From assembly GCA_025454405.1 (NCBI GenBank), contig JALOON010000018.1, positions 62,001-126,000 on the forward strand: 64,000 bases of DNA. Direction: 5' to 3'. The notes under the pieces were generated by a model, which saw only the letters and a list, made by a program, of their open reading frames with translations, was not told where the DNA came from and made no database searches. The position numbers and the translations under genes are program-made. Source of the DNA: Oscillatoriaceae cyanobacterium Prado104. GTDB taxonomy: Bacteria > Cyanobacteriota > Cyanobacteriia > Cyanobacteriales > Microcoleaceae. Of this stretch, positions 38,690 to 48,256 are shown in pieces. The first letter of the stretch is position 1. Each line of letters starts with the position of its first letter.

Positions 38690-39306
38690 ATGGTTTGGTC
38701 TGTTAAGAAATTGAGTGATATTGCTGAGCTAAAAGTTAGTAATGTAGACAAAAAAGTATATTCTAACGAAAAAAGTATTAAGCTTTGTAACTATCTGGAT
38801 GTTTACTTAAATGATTATATTACTAATGCCATTCAGTTCATGGATGGTTCAGCAAATGATACAGAAATTGAAAATTTTAGCTTAAATATTGGAGATGTGA
38901 TTATTACAAAAGATTCAGAAACACCTATGGTCAATCTAAGAAAGTATTCAGCCACACAGTTGTCATTTTTAAAACCGAGAATAAAAATCAAGTAGAATCG
39001 CGATATCTTTTATGGCTTGTTAGATTTAATGATTTTTTCAAGCAAATCCATGCTCGAATGAATAGTAACAGTGGTGTTCCTACGCTAGGTGTGGAATTTC
39101 TTGGAGCCGTACCTGTTAGAGTTCCTGAGTTGGATGAACAAGTTAGAATATGCTCAATTCTTGACTCTTTGGAAATAAGAATCCAAGAAGATCAAAGAAG
39201 TCTTTTAAAACAAAAACTTCAAAAAACCGGACTTATGCAAGACCTCCTCACAGGCAAAGTCCGCGTCACCGAACTGTTGAAAGATTTGGAGGAAGTTAGC
39301 CCATGA
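38690..39306 (+). pseudogene. hsdS: Type I restriction-modification specificity subunit, half-length and frameshifted
   Basis: From ATG 38690 the frame gives the start of a target-recognition domain (WSVKKLSDIAELKVSNVDKKVYSNEKSIKLCNYLDVYLNDYI...IGDVIITKDSETP) and stops at 38995. An adjacent frame takes up at ~38960 (FKTENKNQVESRYLLWLVRFNDFF) and runs to TGA 39306 through VPTLGVEFLGAVPVRVPELDEQVRICSILDSLE and the HsdS C-terminal QKTGLMQDLLTGKVRVTEL. Joined, this is only ~205 residues, one recognition domain instead of two. So there is at least one frameshift, and probably a deletion removing the other half. DNA specificity is probably lost. Confidence 0.8.
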
Positions 39307-39503
39307 GTTCAACTTTGCCACCACGGGAAACCCTGAATGTTGAGTTTAAAAGCGACTTGAGAAAACTGTCCGATCGCTCCCATCGATCGAATTTGGGAAG
39401 CAGATGTATGGCGATCGCGAATATTTTCACCCGCAACATAGAGTTATCGATCGAGCTATATTTAGTGTACGCAGCGCGCACCTTACCGCTATTGAATAGA
39501 TAG
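39303..39503 (+). pseudogene. Stub of a Schlafen-AlbA_2 (ATP-binding) protein
   Basis: ATG 39303 overlaps the hsdS stop (ATGA). The first ~24 residues, PPRETLNVEFKSDLRKLSD, match the start of AlbA_2-domain proteins often found inside type I restriction operons. After that the sequence is unrelated (many arginines, no domain) and ends at TAG 39501-39503. It is the 5' end of a gene whose body has been deleted. Confidence 0.65.
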
Positions 39504-39547
39504 GTTTTAAAAACAATTTTTACCTCCTAAACCCTTTAGCCACAGCC

Positions 39548-42500
39548 ATGAACAAAACACCCAAACCTCTAAAAATGGACGAACGCAACCATGTCGAGAA
39601 ACCCTTCCTCGACCAATTGCACGGCTTGGGTTGGGAAGTTCTCGACTTGGAAATGAAACAACAACCCGCCCAAACCTATCGCGAAAACTTTACTCAAGTC
39701 GTCATGTTGCCCGTCCTGCGGGAACAACTTCAAATTATCAACCCCTGGCTGGAAGAAGACCAAATCGAAGAAGTTGCCAAACGCCTCACCGCCAGCTTTC
39801 CCAGCAATAACCTCATCGAAAACAACCGCTACGTCTTCAACCTGCTGCAAGAAAACACCAGCGTTGCCGAAAACCGCCAGACAGGCGCAAAAAGCCCCAC
39901 CGTCAAATATATCGACTTCGATCGGTCCCAAAACAACCGTTTCATCGCCGTTTGCCAGTTCAAGGTCCGAATTCCCGGCACCGAATACCACATCATCCCC
40001 GATATCGTCCTTTTCCTCAACGGCTTGCCCGTCGCCGTCATTGAGTGCAAATCGCCCAAAACCCAAGAACCAATCCCAGAGGCGATCGAGCAATTGCTGC
40101 GCTACAGCGAACAGCGCGGCTATAAAGGAGAAGGTAGCGCCCCCCTGTTTTATTACAACCAATTCATCATCGTCACCTGCCGCAATCAAGCCAAATTCGG
40201 CACGATTACCACCCGCATCGAAAAATACTTTTATCGCTGGTCCGATCCCTATCCCCGCACCCTCAACGAGTTAGAACGCGGCAGCAGTTCCCCCAACGAC
40301 CAGCAGCGCCTCGTTGCCGGTATGCTAGACCCCCAGAACTTGCTAGCAATTATCCGCACCTTCACCATTTTCTCCACCAACGACAAAGGCGAAACTATCA
40401 AAATTGTCGCCCGCTACCAGCAGTTTCGCGCCGTCAACAAAGCCGTACAGCGCCTGATCGAAAAAACCACCCCCAAAGAACGCAGCGGCATCATCTGGCA
40501 CACCCAAGGATCGGGGAAATCCCTGACGATGATGTTTATGGTACGGGCAATGTACCGCCATCCCAATCTATCTCAGTGGAAAGTAGTATTTATTACCGAT
40601 CGCACTCAACTCGAACAACAACTGTCTGAAACCGGGCAGAATGTCGGTTTCACCGTCAAACCCGCCGACAGCATCGCCAAACTCAAGCAACTCCTGTGCA
40701 GCGACTCCTCGGATTTGGTGATGGCGATGATCCACAAGTTCCAAGAACGGGACTTAACCGAAACCTTCCCCGAACTCAACCCCAGCACGAACATCCTGAT
40801 TATGACCGATGAGGCGCACCGTTCCCAGTACGCCCTGTTGGGGTCAAACTTGGATAAAGCGCTGCCCCACGCCACCCGCATCGGCTACACCGGGACGCCC
40901 ATCGACAAAACCGAGAAAGTTTTCGGCGACTACATCGATAAATACACCATGCGGCAGGCAATTCTCGATCGCGTCACCCTAGAAATCGTCTACGAAGGGC
41001 GCACCCACAACGCCGAAATCCCCGACAGAGAAAGAATTGACGCTGTTTTTGAGGATGTTTTCAGCGACTGCAACCTGCAGCAGCGGATGCAAATCTTGGG
41101 CTACGGTTCCCGCGATGCCTACCTGGAAGCCGCACCCACCATCGCCGCCAAAGCCGAGGATATGGTGAAGCATTACCTGCAATGGATTTTTCCCAACGGT
41201 TACAAAGCCCAGATTGTCGCCACTTCCCGCGAGGCTGCGGTGCGCTACAAACAATATCTCGATCGGGCAATTGCAGCCCAAATTATCAGTTTAGAACGTT
41301 TCAACCCCCACAAAATCGACCTCGATCGTCTGAAAACCCTGAAAACTGATGTAGTAATTTCCGGCGGACACAACGACCCGCCCCACCTCAAACCCTACAC
41401 CAATCCTGCCACTCACGAAACTACTATCAAACGCTTCAAACTCCCTTTTAATACTTCCGATAATGGCGCAACCGGAGACATTGGCATCGTCATCGTCAAT
41501 AATATGCTGCTAACCGGATTTGATGCCCCCGTCGAACAGGTAATGTACCTCGATAAAGTCATTCAAGCACATGGTTTGTTACAGGCGATCGCCCGCGTCA
41601 ACCGCGTCGGGGGAGAAGATAAAGATAAAGGCTTTGTTGTAGATTATGTAGGTATTGGACACCATTTGAAACGGGCGATCGATAACTACGACGAACGGGA
41701 ACAGCAGGAAGTAATAGAAACCCTCGGCTTTCCCGAAGCAGAAATTCGCCAACTCGAAACAGATTACCGGGAAATTATCGATTTGCTTGCCAGTCACGGC
41801 TTAAATGATTTGACCGATCGCGATGCTTTTTACGATGCGTTCTACGATGAAGATATCCGCTTCGATTTCGTCCTGGCATTCAAGCAACTCACCCGCAGTC
41901 TTAACCTCGTTTTTCCTGCTAAAGAAGCCTTGGTTTATATGTCAGACTACCAATCTCTGACAGAAATTAACGTTTTAGCCAGCCAGCACTTTCGAGACAG
42001 CCGCATGAGTATGAAAGGCATCCCGGCAAAGTTGCGTCCCCTCACCGATGCCTATTTAGAATCTCGGGGCATCAATCTCACAGTCATACCGATTTCTATT
42101 CTAGACGAAAACTTCGAGAGCCAAGTTGTTGCTACCCACAAACGCACCAAAAATAAAGCCGCCGCGATCGAACACGCCTTGCGCCACCACATCGAAATTG
42201 ACTTAGATGACGATCCCGATCTGCAAGCTTCCTTTGCCGAAGCTTTAGCAGCTATATTGGAAAAATTTCAAGACAATTGGCAGCAAATTTACATAGAATT
42301 GGAAAAACTGCGCCAACTCCTGAGAAATGCCGAAAGCGAGCCTACCTACGGCTTGCATAAAAAAAAGCAAATGCCGTTTTTTCGGATGTTCAAACGCGAA
42401 TGTTTTGGCAATTCTGAGTTAGATGATGATAAGATTGCTCGATGCGTTGCTTTGACTCAGCAGGTGTTTGTGGCGGTCGATCGGGAACTGCAACTCGCAG

Positions 42501-42673
42501 GTTTCTGGGAAAGCATCCCCGCCCGGAAAAAACTGGAAGCAGAGATTCAGAAGATTTTGCTATCGCCTGATTTCCAAAACATTCCAAACATCTTTCCAAA
42601 CAGAAAACACTTGATTAGCAAAGTGATGGAAATTGCCGAAAAGAATACCGATCGCATCCTGTACGCCGCCTGA
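39548..42673 (+). CDS. hsdR: Type I restriction-modification endonuclease/translocase subunit
   Basis: 1,041 residues, ATG start. HsdR cuts DNA after ATP-driven translocation. N-terminal PD-(D/E)XK nuclease: D152 (IIPDIV) and E166/K168 (VIECKSP). SF2 motor: Walker A TQGSGKS at 319-325, DEAH at 421-424, TGTPI motif, and the later LLTGFDAPVEQVMYLDK and LLQAIARVNR motifs. A helical C-terminal part follows. Length and motifs are complete, unlike hsdM and hsdS. Without a working specificity subunit it should be inactive unless complemented in trans. Confidence 0.93.
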   Translation: MNKTPKPLKMDERNHVEKPFLDQLHGLGWEVLDLEMKQQPAQTYRENFTQVVMLPVLREQLQIINPWLEEDQIEEVAKRLTASFPSNNLIENNRYVFNLLQENTSVAENRQTGAKSPTVKYIDFDRSQNNRFIAVCQFKVRIPGTEYHIIPDIVLFLNGLPVAVIECKSPKTQEPIPEAIEQLLRYSEQRGYKGEGSAPLFYYNQFIIVTCRNQAKFGTITTRIEKYFYRWSDPYPRTLNELERGSSSPNDQQRLVAGMLDPQNLLAIIRTFTIFSTNDKGETIKIVARYQQFRAVNKAVQRLIEKTTPKERSGIIWHTQGSGKSLTMMFMVRAMYRHPNLSQWKVVFITDRTQLEQQLSETGQNVGFTVKPADSIAKLKQLLCSDSSDLVMAMIHKFQERDLTETFPELNPSTNILIMTDEAHRSQYALLGSNLDKALPHATRIGYTGTPIDKTEKVFGDYIDKYTMRQAILDRVTLEIVYEGRTHNAEIPDRERIDAVFEDVFSDCNLQQRMQILGYGSRDAYLEAAPTIAAKAEDMVKHYLQWIFPNGYKAQIVATSREAAVRYKQYLDRAIAAQIISLERFNPHKIDLDRLKTLKTDVVISGGHNDPPHLKPYTNPATHETTIKRFKLPFNTSDNGATGDIGIVIVNNMLLTGFDAPVEQVMYLDKVIQAHGLLQAIARVNRVGGEDKDKGFVVDYVGIGHHLKRAIDNYDEREQQEVIETLGFPEAEIRQLETDYREIIDLLASHGLNDLTDRDAFYDAFYDEDIRFDFVLAFKQLTRSLNLVFPAKEALVYMSDYQSLTEINVLASQHFRDSRMSMKGIPAKLRPLTDAYLESRGINLTVIPISILDENFESQVVATHKRTKNKAAAIEHALRHHIEIDLDDDPDLQASFAEALAAILEKFQDNWQQIYIELEKLRQLLRNAESEPTYGLHKKKQMPFFRMFKRECFGNSELDDDKIARCVALTQQVFVAVDRELQLAGFWESIPARKKLEAEIQKILLSPDFQNIPNIFPNRKHLISKVMEIAEKNTDRILYAA

Positions 42674-42685
42674 GGGTAAACAACC

Positions 42686-43387
42686 ATGCAACTCGAATAC
42701 AACACGATCTATTCCTCCAAACGCAAAAAGCTGACCATTACCGTCGAGCGCGATCGGTCTGTTGTTGTCAAAGCCCCTACAGGAACATCCGCAGAACAAA
42801 TTAGCAGGGCGATCGAATCTCGCAAGCTGTGGATTTACGAGAAAATCAATCATTCCCAAAAGTATCAATCCCCCCTGCATCCTCCCGGCAAAGAACTGGT
42901 AAACGGCGAATCTTTGCTGTTTCTCGGTCAAAGTTACCAACTAGAAATTGTAGATACTGTAGATACTGTAGTTACTAATGATGGCATTGCATTCGTTAAC
43001 AATCGATTTCTAGTCCCAAAACATCTAATCCAAAAACCAGGATCGGTTTTTCAAGATTGGTACATTCAACAAGCTAAAGAAATCATTCTGCCCCGAGTTC
43101 AACATTACGCCGATCGGCTCGGCGTTTCATATAACGAAGCAAAAATCACCGATAGCAAATACCGTTGGGGTTCCTGTACTCCTCAAAATAACCTAACCTT
43201 CAACTGGAGGCTGATTAAAGCTCCCATGTTTGCGATTAATTACGTCGTAGTTCACGAATTGACCCATCTTTTGGAAGCCAACCATACGCCTCGCTTCTGG
43301 GGTATTATTAACTCGCAAATTGCTCAAATGGAAAAAGCAAAACATTGGCTAAAAGTTCACGGATCATTATTAGATGAAACGCTTTAA
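42686..43387 (+). CDS. YgjP-type (M48/SprT-like) zinc metallopeptidase
   Basis: 233 residues, ATG 13 bp after hsdR. The zinc site is HELTH at 190-194 with a third ligand H200 (ANHTPRFW). Before it comes the family signature YRWGSCTPQNNLTFNWRLIKAP. Cytoplasmic; no signal peptide. Genes of this family frequently sit next to hsdR in type I restriction loci. Their function there is not established, and peptidase activity is inferred from the motif. Confidence 0.88.
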   Translation: MQLEYNTIYSSKRKKLTITVERDRSVVVKAPTGTSAEQISRAIESRKLWIYEKINHSQKYQSPLHPPGKELVNGESLLFLGQSYQLEIVDTVDTVVTNDGIAFVNNRFLVPKHLIQKPGSVFQDWYIQQAKEIILPRVQHYADRLGVSYNEAKITDSKYRWGSCTPQNNLTFNWRLIKAPMFAINYVVVHELTHLLEANHTPRFWGIINSQIAQMEKAKHWLKVHGSLLDETL

Positions 43388-43645
43388 ATTGAGTAATGTA
43401 ATGTCGATTAATTGTCAAAAATTGTGTCGCGCAGGAGCGAGTTTTGTTGCCGATCTATACAATAATAGAATGCTGTATTTTAGTAGCAATTAATATCGTT
43501 TCTGTTTGCATCAGAATTATTTAGGGCTTGCTGAATAAGTGCTGAAAGCTTGGCCACGCCTTGCGATTCGATCGGTCGAGCGCGGTGGTAAGTGCAACTG
43601 TCTACGGTAAAATAGCACAGAACCCTTGCACTACTGTTAAATGTT

Positions 43646-44515
43646 GTGTACAGAAAAATTGACTTGGACGGCACCCCACCAGAAAGCTTTGAATTTCCTC
43701 AGGGAGGAAAATTAGCCTCAGACAACCGTTGGGTAACCATGGCCCAACTGATACCGTGGTCAGAATTTGAGGCAGAATATGCTCAAAATTTTGCTGACTC
43801 TATGGGAGCACCCGCTAAATCGTTTCGGATGGCATTGGGGGCATTAATTATCAAAGAAAAACTCGGTACTAGCGATCGCGAAACTGTAGAGCAAATTAGA
43901 GAAAACCCTTATCTACAATACTTTATCGGTTGCTCATCCTATAGTAATGAGATTCCATTTGATGCTTCCCTATTGGTTTATTTTCGACAAAGAATCAGTG
44001 TTAATCTTGTTAACAAAGTGAACCAAAAAATGGTGAAAAATCTCCGAGAATCCACGACAGATCGGCCATCATCAAGCAAAAAAAAACCAGAAGACAAGCG
44101 TGAGAGTGAAAATCAGGGAAAATTATTACTAGATGCAACTTGTGCTAGTGCATATATCACCTATCCAACCGACATAGGAATTCTCGATCGAGCAAGAATG
44201 CAAACAGAAAAAATTATAGATATCCTTTACAATTCGATTAAAGATATCTGCCAAAAAAAACCGAGAACCTACCGCAAAACAGCTCGAAAAGACTATCTAG
44301 CAATTGCCAAGCAACGCCGACCGAAACACAGCCAAAAAAGAGCAGCCATCAAAAAACAACTGCAATATCTCCATAGAAATTTATCTCACATCGAGAAATT
44401 AATCGAGTTAGGAGCGAACTTAGGCAAGTTGAGAAAGCAGCAATATAAAATACTGCTAGGAAAGTCACGAAGTTTACCGCCAACAGGCTTGGATGTACCA
44501 AAACAAAACAAATAA
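43646..44515 (+). pseudogene. IS transposase, N-terminal part
   Basis: 289 residues from GTG 43646. Contains the DUF772-type N-terminal helical domain (MALGALIIKEKLGTSDRETVEQIRENPYLQYFIG) and the first part of the DDE domain with LLLDATCASAYITYPTDI, which holds the first catalytic aspartate. A basic helical insert follows. The frame ends just after the point where the family sequence continues in the next frame (HEVYRQQAWMYQNK), so the transposase is interrupted by a +1-type shift near 44460-44470. Confidence 0.75.
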
Positions 44516-45122
44516 GATAGAAGATCGGATAGTCAGCATAACCCAACCTTATATTCGTCCCATAGTGAGAGGAAAAGCAGGAAAACACACAGAATTTGGA
44601 GCCAAATTGTCAGCAAGCAGTTTTGAAGGCTATGTATTTTTAGACAGAATTAGTTGGGATAACTTTAATGAATCAGGAGACTTAATCGCCCAAATAGAAT
44701 CCTTCAAAGAATTCACAGGGTCTTATCCAGAATCAGTACATGTTGACCAGATTTATCGCGCAATTGCTAACCGAGCATGGTGTAAAGAAAGAGGGATTAG
44801 GATGAGCAGTCCTCCCTTGGGGCGGCGACCAGCTTTTGTGAGTAAATCAACAAAGAAACAAGCTAAAAAAGATGAAATAGACCGTCAAGCAATCGAAGGG
44901 AAATTTGGGCAAGCCAAGCGAAAGTTTAATCTCGATCGAGTGATGGCTAAGCTCGATCGCACCTCCCAAACAGCGATTGGCATTACTTTTTTAGTTATGA
45001 ATCTTGGATCGGGATTAAGAAAATTATTGTGGCTTTTTTTGTGTCAATTTTTATCAATAATAACTGGCGACCACCGTCAGATTAATAAAAGTTATCCGAC
45101 AGGCTATGAACAACAACAATAA
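44493..45122 (+). pseudogene. IS transposase, C-terminal part
   Basis: This is the frame carrying the rest of the DDE domain: RIVSITQPYIRPIVRGKAGKHTEFGAK, VHVDQIYRAIANRAWCKERGIR and the final EGKFGQAKRKFNLDRVMAKL with the catalytic glutamate region. It continues upstream of 44493 to a TAG at 44457-44459. No slippery A6G-like heptamer is seen at the junction, so I read this as damage, not programmed frameshifting. Confidence 0.72.
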
Positions 45123-45269
45123 CTTAACCGAGCAACTTGCTTGAATAGGGCGATCGTACTTTTTTGGGGTTTTTTGTACTTATTCAGCAAGCCCTACTTG
45201 GAGTTGTACTGAATTTGTAGTCATGTATCAGGTGGGGAGTCTCACCCCGATTGCCCGTGAGTTCTTGGT

Positions 45270-45461
45270 TTGAAATCTAGGAGCGATCGAGCCCGACGCG
45301 AACAGGGGCGTGCCGAGGGAGGCGAAGAGAGACGCGAAGAAGAGAAACGCGAAATTGCTAGGAACTTGCTAGGTCAGCTTAATGATGAGGCGATCGCCCG
45401 ATCGACAGGATTAAGCCTGCAAGCAATTGCAGAGTTGCGCCAGGAAATTAGTAGCAATTGA
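45270..45461 (+). pseudogene. C-terminal remnant resembling Rpn/PD-(D/E)XK transposase-associated proteins
   Basis: 63 residues from a TTG. A highly charged Arg/Glu stretch is followed by IARNLLGQLNDEAIARSTGLSLQAIAELRQEI, a helix pair seen at the C-terminus of Rpn-like nucleases in cyanobacteria. The catalytic N-terminal part is absent; the IS lies directly upstream and its arrival or a later deletion may explain the loss. Confidence 0.5.
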
Positions 45462-45471
45462 CTTAAATTAA

Positions 45472-45533
45472 GCGGGTAAGGTTCTTCAAGGAGAGAAGAA
45501 AGGCGACTCTCAACCATCAAACCTTACCCGCTC
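45472..45533. repeat. 13-bp perfect inverted repeat with 36-base loop
   Basis: AGCGGGTAAGGTT at 45472-45484 is mirrored by AACCTTACCCGCT at 45521-45533. The loop holds a second small stem (GAGAG...CTCTC) and an AAGGAG-like word. It lies between two converging genes, so it could act as a bidirectional terminator, although no clear T-run follows on either side. Confidence 0.6.
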
Positions 45534-45579
45534 GTTTGCTGGGGCTTGACAACTCAATTTTCTAGTAATTTAAGTTGCT

Positions 45580-45948
45580 TTACTCTGTTCTCTCGATGAC
45601 GATTGTCAGGTGGGCGACAAGCGCGCCGATCGCCCCTACGGCTGCAATCACCGGAAACAAAACAGCACCGATCGCGCCGCCCACTACTCCCACCGTCAGC
45701 GGGAGCTCCACCAAAATCCGCCCCTCTTCATTTTTGATAATGATGCGGCGAATATTGCCTTCATGAATCAGTTCTTTAACTTTAGCCACCAGATCGTCGC
45801 CGTTGATTTTAAACTCCTCTACGCTAACTTTTTCCTCAGTATAAACAGGAGTCTCTATTCCCACCGCACTAACTTTTTCGACTTCCGGCATTGATTCTAA
45901 GTCTCTTTCACCGATTTTTTCTTGTTGGCGTTCTGTAGGTGAATTCAT
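45580..45948 (-). CDS. DUF4342 domain protein
   Basis: 122 residues from ATG 45948, preceded by AAGGAGAAC; an in-frame start at 45972 is less likely. The N-terminal ~40 residues are acidic. The domain VSVEEFKINGDDLVAKVKELIHEGNIRRIIIKNEEGRILVELPLTVGVVGG (from ~residue 42) is typical of DUF4342. It is followed by one hydrophobic glycine-rich segment (VGGAIGAVLFPVIAAVGAIGALVAHLTIVI) that probably inserts in the membrane. Function unknown in the family. Confidence 0.8.
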   Translation of the reverse strand: MNSPTERQQEKIGERDLESMPEVEKVSAVGIETPVYTEEKVSVEEFKINGDDLVAKVKELIHEGNIRRIIIKNEEGRILVELPLTVGVVGGAIGAVLFPVIAAVGAIGALVAHLTIVIERTE

Positions 45949-45972
45949 TATTTTGTTCTCCTTAACGTCCAA

Positions 45973-46301
45973 ATATTTTTATAAAAGTCACAGCTATCGT
46001 AACACAAAACTTGCTACCGGCACATCACTCTTAAGACTTAGGCATGGGAGTTCAGAAATCGGTTTTTTGCAAAAATATTTTGTTGCAGCTAGGAGAGGCG
46101 GTAAAAAAGCCGATTTTCAAAAACGTTTTCTGCTTTTTTGCTAACCAGCAGCGATGGATTTATATTCTACAGGCACCGTAGGTTAAAATAAGGTGATGAA
46201 AAGATTAAGATTGTGAGATAGCTTGGCGATCGATCGCACTTTTCCATCTCGCGGGTGGGTACGCAAAAAACTATTTTGACTCTTATTAACTATTTAACTA
46301 T
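45973..46301. other. Spacer, 329 bp, with an inverted repeat
   Basis: AAATCGGTTTTTTG near 46056-46069 faces AAAAAAGCCGATTTT near 46103-46117, an imperfect hairpin. No gene is recognised. Confidence 0.4.
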
Positions 46302-47531
46302 TTAAAACAACCGATGCCAATTCAATTCTTGTGTTCGATCGTCCAAATGCCAGCGCAACAATTGAGCGGCAGATCGCCCGATAATTCCTGAAAGTCCGAT
46401 CGCGCTTCTCGGAGAATCAGTAGCCAGGGCGATCGCGCTTTCTACATCGCAAATTCCCCATTTTACTAAATTCTGTACCCCCGCTAACAGCGGCAGCGTC
46501 GTACCTGCCAAAGTTGCAGATTCCAGCGGAGTGTGATAATCCAATCTCAGCCAAGCCGTACCTTTTCTCACTTCAATTTGGCGAAAATCCCAAGGATAAA
46601 CACCGTCAGGCAACCCCAAAGGAGCTAAAGCATCGCTCACTAAAAATACTCCCGTTTCGTACCTGCCAGCGCGCAACAAAAAATCGATCGCAGTTGGAGA
46701 AACATGCTTGCCATCAGCAATTAAACCGCATTTAACTCCCCGAGAAACGATCGCGGCTCCCAACAATCCAGGCTCTCGGTGATGCAAGCTCGGCATTGCA
46801 TTAAAAGCGTGAGTTACCATCGAAGCTCCCCGCCCAAACGCCTCCTGCGCTTGAGCCTCCGTTGCTTGAGAATGTCCCAAACTGACTGTGATTCCCAAAC
46901 TTTGCAAATAGGGAATTACTTCACCCGTGCTGTCTAACTCCGGTGCCAAAGTAATTATTTTCACAATATCGGCGCAATCTCCCAAAACTTGCTTGACATT
47001 TTCCACAGTTAGCGGTAATAAAAATTCTATAGGATGAGCGCCTCGCTTCTGCGGGTTGAGAAACGGACCTTCGAGGTGAACGCCGATAATTTCCGCTGTT
47101 TTCAATTGATTCATCGGTGCACAGGCGCTTTTTTGACTGCGAATATAATCGGCAATTGTCGAGAGCGATCGCCCGAATTTATCGATCGAAGTTGTTACCA
47201 AAGTCGGCAAAAAAGCATCTACTCCCTGATTCCACAAAAACTGACAAATTTTCGGCAAAATTTCCAGGTCTTTGCTTTCTAAATCTGGAAAAGCAAAACC
47301 GAGAGCGCCATTAATCTGCAAGTCAACACCGCCCAAAGAAATCCAATCTCCTGCTGCATCAATCACTTGCAAATCGGGAGGAGAAACCCGTTTAAATACT
47401 TTGTCCATCGAGCAAACTTCTTGAATGATGCCCTCCGCATCAATAGCTAGCATTTGCAAATCCTTGTTGCCGGGGAGCTTCGCATTAAGAATATCTATAG
47501 GAGCGGCAGTTGTAGTTGTAGCGTCAGACAT
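46302..47531 (-). CDS. nagA: N-acetylglucosamine-6-phosphate deacetylase
   Basis: 409 residues. Removes the acetyl group from GlcNAc-6-phosphate in amino-sugar recycling. Metal and catalytic residues are visible: E154 (HLEGPFLNP), H220 (VSLGHSQA), H241 (VTHAFNAM) and D300 (VSDALAP). The N-terminal HxH of other amidohydrolases is replaced by Q72 and N74 (DLQINGALG), as in single-metal NagA enzymes. It stands alone on the minus strand; nagB is not in the window. The start ATG is followed by a Thr-rich ~20-residue extension. Confidence 0.93.
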   Translation of the reverse strand: MSDATTTTAAPIDILNAKLPGNKDLQMLAIDAEGIIQEVCSMDKVFKRVSPPDLQVIDAAGDWISLGGVDLQINGALGFAFPDLESKDLEILPKICQFLWNQGVDAFLPTLVTTSIDKFGRSLSTIADYIRSQKSACAPMNQLKTAEIIGVHLEGPFLNPQKRGAHPIEFLLPLTVENVKQVLGDCADIVKIITLAPELDSTGEVIPYLQSLGITVSLGHSQATEAQAQEAFGRGASMVTHAFNAMPSLHHREPGLLGAAIVSRGVKCGLIADGKHVSPTAIDFLLRAGRYETGVFLVSDALAPLGLPDGVYPWDFRQIEVRKGTAWLRLDYHTPLESATLAGTTLPLLAGVQNLVKWGICDVESAIALATDSPRSAIGLSGIIGRSAAQLLRWHLDDRTQELNWHRLF

Positions 47532-47532
47532 T

Positions 47533-47566
47533 CGATTTTAGATTTTAGATTTTAGATTTTAGATTG
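47533..47566. repeat. TTTAGAT heptamer array between nagA and purE
   Basis: Four to five perfect 7-bp TTTAGAT units start two bases upstream of the nagA start codon, so they occupy its 5' untranslated region. Confidence 0.8.
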
Positions 47567-47673
47567 AATTGATTGGGGATTGGCGATCGATTTTAGACTT
47601 GGCTATTTTGAGATAACGCACCAATTTCAAATTAACATAGATCGAAAATCTCATATCCGATCTGATTAATTCT

Positions 47674-48195
47674 ATGAATCAGCCAACAGTTGGAATTATC
47701 ATGGGTAGCGATTCCGATTTGCCAACCATGAAAGAAGCGATCGCAGTTTGCGAAGAATTCAGTATTGCTTGCGAAGTCGCGATCGTCTCCGCCCACCGCA
47801 CGCCCCAGCGCATGGTAGAGTACGCTCAAAACGCGCACCATCGCGGATTGAAAGTCATTATCGCAGGTGCGGGCGGCGCCGCGCACCTGCCGGGCATGGT
47901 AGCATCCCTAACACCATTGCCAGTAATCGGCGTCCCAGTACCCAGCCGCCACCTGCAAGGCATAGATTCTTTGTACTCGATCGTCCAAATGCCTGCAGGC
48001 ATACCCGTAGCAACAGTCGCGATCGGAGGCGCTAAAAATGCCGGTCTGCTAGCAGTTCAAATCCTAGCAGCTCACCAGCCAGAACTGCTAGAGCGAGTCC
48101 AACAATACCGCCAAAGTTTAGCCCAATCTGTGATGGAAAAGCAAACCCTGCTCGACGAACTGGGTTATAAGTCTTACTTAGATCGAATCCAATGA
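47674..48195 (+). CDS. purE: N5-carboxyaminoimidazole ribonucleotide mutase
   Basis: 173 residues, ATG start. Moves the carboxyl group of N5-CAIR to C4 in purine synthesis. [13 protein letters not shown] at the N-terminus (phosphate loop), SAHRTP with the catalytic histidine, and [13 protein letters not shown] are diagnostic of class I PurE. Nothing suggests an operon with nagA (divergent) or amt (61 bp downstream, separate leader). Confidence 0.96.
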   Translation: MNQPTVGIIMGSDSDLPTMKEAIAVCEEFSIACEVAIVSAHRTPQRMVEYAQNAHHRGLKVIIAGAGGAAHLPGMVASLTPLPVIGVPVPSRHLQGIDSLYSIVQMPAGIPVATVAIGGAKNAGLLAVQILAAHQPELLERVQQYRQSLAQSVMEKQTLLDELGYKSYLDRIQ

Positions 48196-48256
48196 TACAG
48201 AAACTTTTGTAGTAAAATTGTTGGAATTTTAGAACACTAACTCAGTAGTTGGGAAT

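Larger units (their letters stand above)
43524..45194 (+). mobile_element. Insertion sequence with 17-bp terminal inverted repeats, IS5/IS1182-like (DUF772)
   Basis: GGGCTTGCTGAATAAGT begins at 43524 and its complement ends at 45194. TA flanks both ends (43522-43523 and 45195-45196), either as target duplication or as part of the repeat. Inside are two overlapping transposase frames. The element is ~1.67 kb and lies between the metallopeptidase gene and an Rpn-like remnant. Confidence 0.8.

Noticed and set aside
39569-40189. Long minus-strand frame opposite hsdR
   Set aside because: It mirrors the coding frame of hsdR; its sequence is low-complexity and lacks family features.
44455-44475. 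Programmed frameshift in the IS transposase
   Set aside because: The required shift is +1 and no slippery A-run or pause structure is visible; damage is the simpler reading.
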